From: CAIVAT01 sp037139855
GTDB lineage: Bacteria; Bacteroidota; Bacteroidia; Bacteroidales; FEN-979
NCBI GenBank assembly: GCA_037139855.1
Contig: JBAXFM010000256.1
Span: forward strand, 1 to 7,362
Direction: 5' to 3'
Length of the DNA: 7,362 nt
Numbering within the stretch: the stretch's first letter is position 1; each line of letters begins with the position of its first letter. A program made the position numbers and the translations under genes. The notes under the pieces were generated by a model. The model was given only the letters and a program-made list of their open reading frames with translations, was not told the origin of the DNA and searched no databases. This document shows, one piece after another, positions 1-7,362 of the stretch.

Positions 1-1
1 T

Positions 2-1531
2 GCATCTAAAAATCCTTACATCAGTCCAAACCAACTAACACTGGTTGGATTTGAGAGTCCATTTGCCCAATCACTGGACCCGGATAACCGTTGGGTGGTT
101 CTGGCGAATAAGATTCCCTGGGATATTTTGGTTAGCACATATGAAGAAAGACTGAAAAATGGCACGATGGGCGCTGAAGGCATCAATCCCCGGGTTGCCA
201 TTGGTTCAATGATTCTGAAACATATTTGCAACATGAGTGATCGTGAGACCGTCTTGCAAATACAAGAAAACATGTATATGCAATACTTCATTGGATACAG
301 CAGTTTCAGTACAGAACCTCTTTTTGATCCTTCACTTTTCGTTGATTTCCGTAAGAGACTTGGCATTGATCAGATAAATTTCATTAATGAGGCGATTCTG
401 GGCTTGTCGCACAGCAAAATTGACAAGAACGCTGATTCTGGGGGTGACTTAAACAGCAATGGAGGTGGTCTTCAACCCGATGGCTCAGTATTGCCGGAAA
501 TCAAAGAAATAGAAAGTCTTCCAACCCACAAAGGAAGCCTGATCACAGATGCTACTGCTTGCCCTCAGGACATTGCTTATCCAACGGATTTGAATTTGCT
601 TAATGATGCCAGGGAAAAATCAGAAGAGCTGATTGATAAATTGCATTCCCATCGTCTTCATGGGCGGAAACCGAGAACATACAGGAATGTTGCCCGGAAA
701 AATTATCTCAGAACAGCTCAGAAAAAGATCAAATCGAAAAAACAAATACACAATGCGGTTAAAAAGCAACTCGGCTATTTGAACCGGAACATAAAAAGCA
801 TCAACCGGCTTTTAGATCAATATGATGAGTTTCCGCTAAACAGAAAGGATCACAAATATCTTTTTGTGATTACGAACCTTTATGAACAGCAGCAACAAAT
901 GTTTTCCGAATCCAGCCATAGTATCGAGCACCGGATTGTGAGCATACACCAACCCCATGTGCGACCGATTGTGCGGGGAAAAACAAATGCTTATGTTGAA
1001 TTTGGCGCAAAAATCAATGTCTCAATCATGAATGGTTTTGCTTTTCTGGATGATTTTTCATGGGATGCATTTAACGAGGGAACCCGGCTGATGTCTACAG
1101 TTGCGAAGTACAAGCAGCGGTTCGGTTATTATCCGGAAGAAGTGATGGCGGATAAGATATATTGTAATCGGGCCAATAGAGCGGAATTGAAGCTACTTGG
1201 AATAAAGCTCAGGGCAAAACCCCTGGGAAGACCAACGGCAGTGGATGTGGAACACGTAAGACCGGGCGAGAGAAATCCAATCGAGGGCAAGTTTGGACAA
1301 GGCAAAACAGCCTACGGATTAAACCGGATCAAGGCAAGGCTGGCACAAACAAGCGAATCGTGGATTGCCACCATAATTTTAGTGCTCAACCTGATTAAAA
1401 TAATCGGGTTGGGTGCCTATTGCCAAATCTTATCGGTGGTTACATTTTCAGCAACATGGTTAGCGGATTTCTCTCTCAGGAAAATTGCTCGGGTAATTTT
1501 CCTGGAAAATCTTGAATTGAAAACCTGTTGA
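2..1531 (+). CDS. IS5/IS1182-type DDE transposase, 5'-partial
   Basis: This enzyme cuts and joins the ends of its insertion sequence. The frame is open from the left edge (in-frame codons from base 2, reading ASKNPYISPNQLTLVGFESP), so the start is outside the window. The GTG at 95 is internal: the residues before it match the usual N-terminus of this family as I recall it. A DUF772-like region with the motifs GINPRVAIG, SDRETVLQIQENMYMQYFIG and FDPSLFVDFRKRLG spans about 150-365. A variable linker follows (about 410-520), then the DDE domain, interrupted by a very basic, probably helical stretch (about 655-830). Likely catalytic residues are Asp at 548-550 (ITDATACPQDIAYPTD), Asp at 1151-1153 (EEVMADKIYCNRANR) and Glu at 1283-1285 (RNPIEGKFGQGKTAYGLNR). 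Also seen are SIHQPHVRPIVRGKT and SWDAFNEGT, typical of Bacteroidota members. There are 509 residues in the window and no internal stop or frameshift, so it may be active. The assignment to IS5 versus IS1182 depends on the classification scheme. Confidence 0.94.
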   Translation, partial: ASKNPYISPNQLTLVGFESPFAQSLDPDNRWVVLANKIPWDILVSTYEERLKNGTMGAEGINPRVAIGSMILKHICNMSDRETVLQIQENMYMQYFIGYSSFSTEPLFDPSLFVDFRKRLGIDQINFINEAILGLSHSKIDKNADSGGDLNSNGGGLQPDGSVLPEIKEIESLPTHKGSLITDATACPQDIAYPTDLNLLNDAREKSEELIDKLHSHRLHGRKPRTYRNVARKNYLRTAQKKIKSKKQIHNAVKKQLGYLNRNIKSINRLLDQYDEFPLNRKDHKYLFVITNLYEQQQQMFSESSHSIEHRIVSIHQPHVRPIVRGKTNAYVEFGAKINVSIMNGFAFLDDFSWDAFNEGTRLMSTVAKYKQRFGYYPEEVMADKIYCNRANRAELKLLGIKLRAKPLGRPTAVDVEHVRPGERNPIEGKFGQGKTAYGLNRIKARLAQTSESWIATIILVLNLIKIIGLGAYCQILSVVTFSATWLADFSLRKIARVIFLENLELKTC

Positions 1532-1549
1532 CTTAATCAGCAGACCCTA
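1531..1549. repeat. Candidate right terminal inverted repeat of the IS
   Basis: The 19 bases directly after (and overlapping) the transposase stop read ACTTAATCAGCAGACCCTA. They lie between the end of the transposase frame and the first recognisable host repeat codons, where the right inverted repeat should be. The matching left repeat (reverse complement, starting TAGGGTCTGCTG) would be outside the window, so the assignment rests on position and on a resemblance to termini of related Bacteroidota elements recalled from memory. Confidence 0.35.
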
Positions 1550-4500
1550 TTTATTCGGCCGGCGAATCCGGTTTGTACCGGGACACAAGTTACGTTTATG
1601 GCAGTAGCTGTCAACGGGGGATCCAGCCCAACTTATCAATGGAAACGGAACGGGAGTCCTTCCGGAACAGGCCCAATAATGATATACACTCCATCAAATG
1701 GTGATGTTTTAACATGCACACTCACTTCCAGTCTTATGTGTGTTAGTGGAAACCAGATTACCTCCAATCCGATTACCATGGTTGTTAGCTCAGTCCTTAC
1801 TCCTACAATTACCATTGCGGCATCTGAAAATCCATTTTGCCAGGGATCCACCGTGATTTTCAATTCCACTATTTCAAATGGAGGTAACGGTCCGGTTTAT
1901 CAATGGCAGAAAAACGGAATAACTTCAGGCACCGGTTCTTCATATAATTATGTGCCCCTTGATGGCGATTATATTACCTGTAGAATAACCTCTAGTCTGG
2001 GATGTGCTTCGCCCAACCCGGTAACATCAAATCCAATATTAATGATCAGGAACCAGAGTACTCCTGTAAGTGTTTCAATTGCGGTCTCAGAAAATCCTGT
2101 TTGCTCCGGGAGCACAGTAACCTTCACAGCAACACCTGCCAACGGAGGAACGGCTCCTTCGTATCAATGGAAGGTTAATGGCATCAGTAAGGGCGGGAAT
2201 AGTGCTGCATTCACCTATTCTCCGGTTATCGGTGGTGAAATTGTAACATGCACGATCATTTCCAACGCAGTTTGTGTTAGTGGAAATCCGGCTATTTCAA
2301 ATTCAATCACCCTGGTTACCAGTTCTTCTCCAACCCCCGGTATTGTAATTTCGACCCTGACAAACCCATTTTGTGCGGGAACCTCTGTTGCATTTTCTGC
2401 TATTTCAACCAATGGGGGCAGTTCACCAACTTATTTATGGAAGGTTAATAATCTTCCTGTGGGTTCGAATAGCCCCATGTTTACCTATCCGGCGTTGAAT
2501 GGTGATATCGTTACTTGTCAGATGACATCCAGCGCGGCATGTATAGCCGGAACAGTTGTCGTATCAGACCCTCCGATTACCATGGTTGCTTCTGACAACC
2601 TGCCTTTGGGCATCATGATTACTGAATCGGCCAATCCTGTTTGTCTGGGTACCGCTGTTCATTACACTGCCACATCGGTCAACGGGGGAGCGAATCCAAG
2701 TTATCAATGGAGAGTGAATAGTATAAATAAAGGAACAAATAATCCTGTATTTATCTATGTGCCTGTTAATACTGATGCCGTAACCTGTAAATTGACAACC
2801 AGCCTGGTTTGTGCCAGCCCACAGCAGAAAACATCTGATCCGATCACTATGATTGTAGAACAGTCACAACCTGTCGGGATTAGTATCGTAGCTTCCGCTA
2901 ATCCGGTTTGCCAGGGAAGTCCGGTTACTTTAACCGCGACACCCGCCAACGGAGGCACCACACCAACATACCAATGGCGGGTTAACGGTGTAAACATAGG
3001 AGCAACAGGTCCTTTATACTCCTATACGCCATCAAACGGAGATGTTGTTACAGCTACACTAATTTCAAATGCTTACTGTGTCAGTGGTAATCCGGCTGTT
3101 TCAAATCCTGTTGCGTTGGTTGTGGGCTCAGAGCAACCTGTAAATATTACCATCGCGGCTTCTGAAAATCCTTTTTGCGCCGGAAGTCAGATTATTTACC
3201 AGGCAACCCCTACCAATGGCGGAGCAAATCCTACATACGTATGGCGGGTGAATGGAATCGTTAAGGGTACCAACAATCCTGTTTTTCAATATAGTCCAGT
3301 TGCTGGCGATCAGATTACTTGTGTTCTTACTTCAAATCAAACATGTGTTTCCAACAATCCTGCTACATCGAATACCATTAATATGGTTGTAACCACTCTG
3401 ATGCCCGTTGGCGTAACAATCACGGCGAGCAATACTACCTTGTGTGCCGGAACACTTATCCAGTTTACGGCTACAGTTACGAATGGTGGAACCTCACCAA
3501 CATATAACTGGAAGGTTAATGGAATCAGCAAAGGCACAAATTTTCCAATTTATCAATATCCACCGGTGAATGGAGATGTGGTAACATGTATAGTTTCTTC
3601 CAATCTGACGTGTGCAACTAATAATCCGGCAACATCCAATGCCATAACGATGAACGTTATTCCATCAGCTCCGGTATCAATAAGTATTGTTGAGTCTTTG
3701 AACCCATGTTGTCAGGGAACCTCGGTAACCTATACTGCTACAGCAACCAATGCGGGGCCTGATCCTTTATACCGTTGGAAGGTGAACGGAACCATCATTC
3801 TTGGTTCGGGCAGTCCGGTGTTCACTTATATTCCGATCAATGGAGATGCGGTTTTATGCCGGCTTACATCAGATCAGGAATGTGCAACAAATAACCCGGC
3901 AAATTCAAATTCAATTATCATGACCGTGTTACCCTATGGGATCATTGGGGTATCAATTACTGCATCGGGGAATCCGGTTTGTCAGGGGACCCTGGTTACC
4001 TACACAGCAACTCCGGAAAATGGAGGCAGCTCACCATCATATCAATGGAAAGTGAATGGATTAAATACCGGGAGTAATTCTACAACATTTTCTTATACAC
4101 CTGTTCAAGGAGATGTAATTGTCTGTGTAATGACATCTAGCGCCTCGTGTGTGTTAAATAACACAACAACTTCCAATCCGATAACCATGACGGTAAGTCC
4201 TTTGTTACCGGTGAGCGTTTACATCGTATCTTCCTCCAATCCGGTATGCCAGGGCACTGTAACCTTTAATGCAACTCCATTGAACGGCGGACCTTTTCCG
4301 GTTTATCAATGGAAAGTAAATGGTAATAATGTTGGAACCGGTAATCCTGTATTCACTTATGCGCCTGTGGAAGGTGATGTTGTTCGTTGTGCCATGACAT
4401 CGAACGCTGCTTGTATCCAGGGCAATCCGGCTAATTCCAATGAAGTAACCCTGAATGTAGTTCAAAGTATGCCGGTGAGTGTCACCGTTACACCATCCTC

Positions 4501-7362
4501 CATGCCTTCTTGCCAGGGAGAAACGATCACATACACGGCAACTCCGGTAAATGGAGGCGCCAATCCAATATATCAATGGATGATAAACGGGATTTTTGTT
4601 GGAGGGATTGGTCCGGTTTATACATATATCCCCAATAATGGAGATATGATTGAATGTCAGGTTAATTCAAGTATTTCATGTCCAACCGGAAATCCGGCTG
4701 TATCGTTACCCCTAATGATGAATTTCTCACCCGTTTTACCTGTTGGGATATCTATATTATGTTCTGCCAATCCTGCATGCCAGGGCCCTCCGGTATTGTT
4801 TACAGCCAATACTGTAAATGCGGGCCCTGCTCCGAATTTTCAATGGAAGGTAAATGGTATCGATATGGGAGTGAATCTGCCTCAGTTCAGCTATATTCCC
4901 GCAAACGGTGATGCCGTTGTATGTACATTGAATGCCGACATCCCATGTCCATTGATAAACCCGGTAACATCTAACGTTATAACCATGTCGGTTTTGCCTC
5001 CGCAAACAGCCGGGATCACGATTTCTAACTTAGGAAACAATGTTTGCGCCGGGACACTGGTGACTTTTACCAGTTCCTCTTTTAATCAGGGTTCGGCTCC
5101 TGTATATACCTGGAAAGTAAATGGCATCGCTACTGGAACCAACAGCAATTCCTTTGCTTATATACCGGTTAACGGAGATCAGGTAACCTGCCAGTTAACT
5201 TCTAGTATATCCTGCATTACCAATAATCCGGTTACTTCCAACAGTATTACCATGCTGGTAAGTACCGAGTTTCCTGTAAGTGTTACGATTGTTGCCTCGC
5301 AAAACCCTTCTTGCCTGGGAGAAAATGTAACGCTTACTGCTACTGGTGTGAATGGCGGGATAAACCCCGGATACCAGTGGATGGTTAATGGTATTAATGT
5401 CGGTTTAAATATCCCTACTTATACATCCACACCTGCATTGGGCCAGATTGTTACCTGTCAGTTTATATCAAGCTATTCATGCGCAACAGGGTCGCCTGCA
5501 CCATCAAACCAGATTGAAATGACCGTTAATCCCATTCTGCCGGTGGCTGTGTCTGTTGTCAGTTCCTTAAATCCTGCATGCCTTGGAACCACGGTGATCT
5601 ATACCGCAACCGTTACGAATGGTGGGAATGCACCGGTTTACCATTGGAAAGTCAATGGGGGGAGCGTTGTTGGATCATCCAATTCTCTTTCTTATCAACC
5701 GAATAATAATGATGTTGTCGTTTGTGAAGCCACTTCAAGTGAACAGTGTGTCTCTGGAAATCCGGCTAACTCAGATCCCATTGCCATGATCATTAGCTCC
5801 TCCTTTGATGCCGCAGTAACCATTGTTGTCTCCAACAATCCGATTTGCGTAAATACTCCTGTAACTTATACGGCCACTCCAACATTTGGAGGACCTACCC
5901 CCCATTACCAATGGAAGGTGAACGGAATTGACGTTGGCACAGATAGTCCTGTATGTGGTTATTATCCAAACAATGGAGATGTTGTAACTTGTATTATGAC
6001 CTCAGCATTGACTTGTGCACCTATTCCTGTTGCATCAAACCCGATTACGATGATTGTGTTGCCCGTCCCTGTTGGTATTTCGATTACAGCAAATCCCACA
6101 ACCCCAGTTTGTTCAGGAACTCCTGTCAATTTTACGGCATTTCCGGTTAATGGAGGACCTGGCCCTACATTTCAGTGGAAAGTAAATGGTATTCAGCTTG
6201 GCTCAAATAGTCCGTTCTTTACCTATTCTCCTGCAAGTGGCGATGCAGTTTTATGCATGCTGATGTCAAACGCAACCTGTGCAGCGGGAAGCACAGCCGT
6301 CTCTAATGTGATTAACCCGGAGGTTAATCCGCTTTTTCCTGTGAGTGTTTCAATCACTTCGTCAAATAATCCGGTCTGTGCCGGCACGATGGTTACCTGC
6401 TCAGCAGCTATCACCAATGGAGGCACAAACCCGTCATACCAATGGAATTTAAATGGAGCAATAATAAGTGGGGCTACAAACACCTCCTATTCTTATATCC
6501 CGGTCAACAATGATGAAATCAACTGTGTGCTGACTTCCAATTCGATTTGTCCGACAGGTAATCCTGCTGCGTCCAACACTGTGACCATGACCGTAAATCC
6601 TTTGGAACCAGTCAGCATTTCCGTTACAGCCTCCGCAAATTCAATATGTGCAGGTACATTGGTTGCCTATACAGCTGCTCCAATCAATGGCGGACCTATT
6701 CCGGCATTCCAATGGAAATTAAATGGAGCAATAATAAGTGGAGCCACCAACACTTCATATTCGTATATCCCGGTCAACAATGATGCAATTACCTGTATGC
6801 TGACTTCCAATGCGATTTGTCCAACAGGTAATCCGGCTACATCAAACACCGTGACGATGACCGTAAATCCATTGGAACCGGTCGGTGTTTCTGTTACAGC
6901 CTCCGCAAATTCGATATGTGATGGTTCATCAGTCACCTATACAGCGGCTCCAACCAACGGCGGCGCCACCCCGGCATTCCAATGGAAAATAAATGGAACA
7001 ATAATTAGTGGTGCGACCAACGCCATCTATTCGTATATCCCGGTCAACAATGATGCAATTACCTGTGTGCTGACTTCCAATGCGATTTGTCCAACCGGTA
7101 ATCCTGCTACGTCCAACATTGTGACCATGACCGTAAATCCATTGGAACCGGTCAGTGTTTCTGTCACAGCCTCCGCAAATTCGATATGTGCCGGTACATT
7201 GGTTACCTATACAGCTGCTCCAATCAATGGCGGAACTAATCCGGCATTCCAATGGAAAATAAATGGAACAATAATTAGTGGTGCGACCAATGCCATCTAT
7301 TCTTATGTCCCGGTCAACAATGATGCAATTACCTGTGTGCTGACTTCCAATGCGATTTGTCC
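1550..7362 (+). CDS. Giant tandem Ig-like repeat surface protein, open at both ends
   Basis: One frame stays open from the transposase TGA (1529-1531) to the right edge, about 1,938 codons from 1550, without a stop. The translation is 22 successive units of 88-90 residues. Each unit has a strand A/B segment (ITASANPVCAGT, then VTYTATP), an NGG turn, a YQWKVNG strand with an invariant Trp (strand C of an Ig fold), a TYTPVNGDVVTC segment (strands E/F), a third Cys in TSNATC, and a closing NPATSN-ITMTV strand. The sequence is rich in Asn, Thr, Ser, Val, Pro and Gly and poor in charged residues, as in extended extracellular stalks or adhesins of Bacteroidota. Such proteins are often secreted by the type IX system, but no signal peptide or C-terminal sorting domain lies in the window, so export is inferred. 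The N-terminal part was cut off by the insertion sequence. The first in-frame ATGs (1598, 1679) lack a good ribosome site and fall inside unit 1, so neither is a credible start. The function (adhesion, stalk or gliding-related) cannot be settled from the repeats alone. Confidence 0.88.
1550..7362 (+). repeat. Tandem array of 22 coding repeats, 264-270 bp each
   Basis: Units are phased to begin 12 codons before the first conserved Cys. Starts are: unit 1 truncated by the IS (Cys at 1574), then 1802, 2066, 2336, 2606, 2873, 3140, 3407, 3674, 3944, 4211, 4475, 4742, 5009, 5276, 5543, 5810, 6074, 6341, 6611, 6881 and 7151 (unit 22, cut at the edge). Spacing between successive first cysteines is 264, 264, 270, 270, 267, 267, 267, 267, 270, 267, 264, 267, 267, 267, 267, 267, 264, 267, 270, 270 and 270 bp. 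Every change is a whole number of codons. The Trp of the YQWKVNG-like motif is present in all 22 units. Most units have diverged too far for long DNA identity and are recognised at the protein level. Confidence 0.93.
6341..7362 (+). repeat. Recently homogenised 270-bp sub-array (units 19-22)
   Basis: Unlike the older units, these four are clearly alike as DNA. The first part of unit 19 (to about 6450) is still divergent; from there on the similarity is strong. The segment CCCGGTCAACAATGATG occurs in all four units, and TGACTTCCAATGCGATTTGT occurs in units 20, 21 and 22. Comparing 7241-7362 with 6971-7092 (units 22 and 21) I count 3 differences in 122 bases. The linker encoding TVNPLEPV joins the units. 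The equal 270-bp length and low divergence indicate recent unit duplication or gene conversion at this end of the array. Confidence 0.9.

Larger units (their letters stand above)
1..1549 (+). mobile_element. Insertion sequence, right-hand part (IS5/IS1182-like)
   Basis: The transposase gene fills nearly all of this stretch, and repeat-array coding sequence begins within about 30 bases of its stop, so the element has almost no 3' non-coding sequence. The left end, with the transposase start and left inverted repeat, lies outside the window. The right boundary is estimated: sequence matching the downstream repeats is unmistakable from 1562 (codons for A-N-P-V-C), and the A/T-rich run with CAGCAGACCCTA ending at 1549 looks like an element terminus. 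A limit anywhere from 1540 to 1561 is possible. No target duplication can be checked because the other junction is not present. Confidence 0.8.

Noticed and set aside
95..97. GTG at 95 as the transposase start.
   Set aside because: The same frame is open to the left edge and encodes the conserved NPYISPNQLTLVGFE-type N-terminus, so translation starts further upstream.
16..366. A 116-codon - strand frame opposite the transposase N-terminal region.
   Set aside because: It is antisense to well-conserved transposase codons, and its translation resembles no known protein family I recognise.
1528..1555. A possible outward promoter at the IS end: TTGACT (1528-1533), 16 bases, TTTATT (1550-1555).
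   Set aside because: The second box is a poor match, Bacteroidota use a different promoter consensus (TTTG and TAnnTTTG types), and no credible start codon with a ribosome site follows.
4678..6150. Short + strand frames at 4678-4911 and 5953-6150.
   Set aside because: They lie out of phase within the continuous Ig-like frame and give Cys/Tyr/Ser-rich translations without any family resemblance.
1636..7252. Several open frames of 65-123 codons on the - strand within the repeat array (for example 1636-1869, 2755-2997, 4205-4576, 6667-6936, 6929-7252).
   Set aside because: They recur at the same phase of successive units and are antisense shadows of the repeat-encoded + strand frame; their translations are complementary echoes of the same motifs, with no independent start signals.
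1550..7362. CRISPR array or satellite-type non-coding repeat.
   Set aside because: The period is 264-270 bp with no short identical repeats and unique spacers, and the frame is kept open through all units, so it is a protein-coding domain array.

Overview
The window holds two things on the + strand: the 3' part of an insertion sequence (about 1-1549), and a very long open frame (about 1550 to the right edge) that encodes an uninterrupted tandem array of about 89-residue Ig-like domains. The transposase family and this style of Asn/Thr/Val/Pro-rich surface repeat both point to a member of the Bacteroidota. That is an inference from family resemblance; there is no rRNA or other marker here.

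Left region (1-1549): an IS5/IS1182-type transposase that is already open at the left edge and ends with TGA at 1529-1531. The DUF772-like N-terminal region and the D-D-E residues are present; the true start and the left end of the element lie outside the window. The right end of the element falls just after the stop, probably near 1549.

Right region (1550-7362): one reading frame with no stop codon for about 1,938 codons. It translates to 22 consecutive Ig-like units (unit 1 cut by the insertion sequence, unit 22 cut by the window edge), spaced exactly 264, 267 or 270 bp apart. Each unit has an invariant Trp in a YQWKVNG-like strand, and nearly all have three cysteines at fixed places. Units 1-18 are well diverged. 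Units 19-22 are 270 bp each and increasingly similar toward the right edge, and unit 22 looks like a mosaic of units 20 and 21. No signal peptide, C-terminal sorting domain, start codon with a convincing ribosome site, or stop codon is visible, so this is the middle of a giant secreted or surface protein.

The insertion sequence appears to have landed inside the repeat array, removing the N-terminal part of the protein from this side of the gene. The retained fragment has no secretion signal, so it is probably not functional unless the interrupted allele is only part of the population or the junction is an assembly artefact. Apart from the short IS/array junction there is no intergenic space, and I see no RNA gene, CRISPR array or convincing promoter or terminator.
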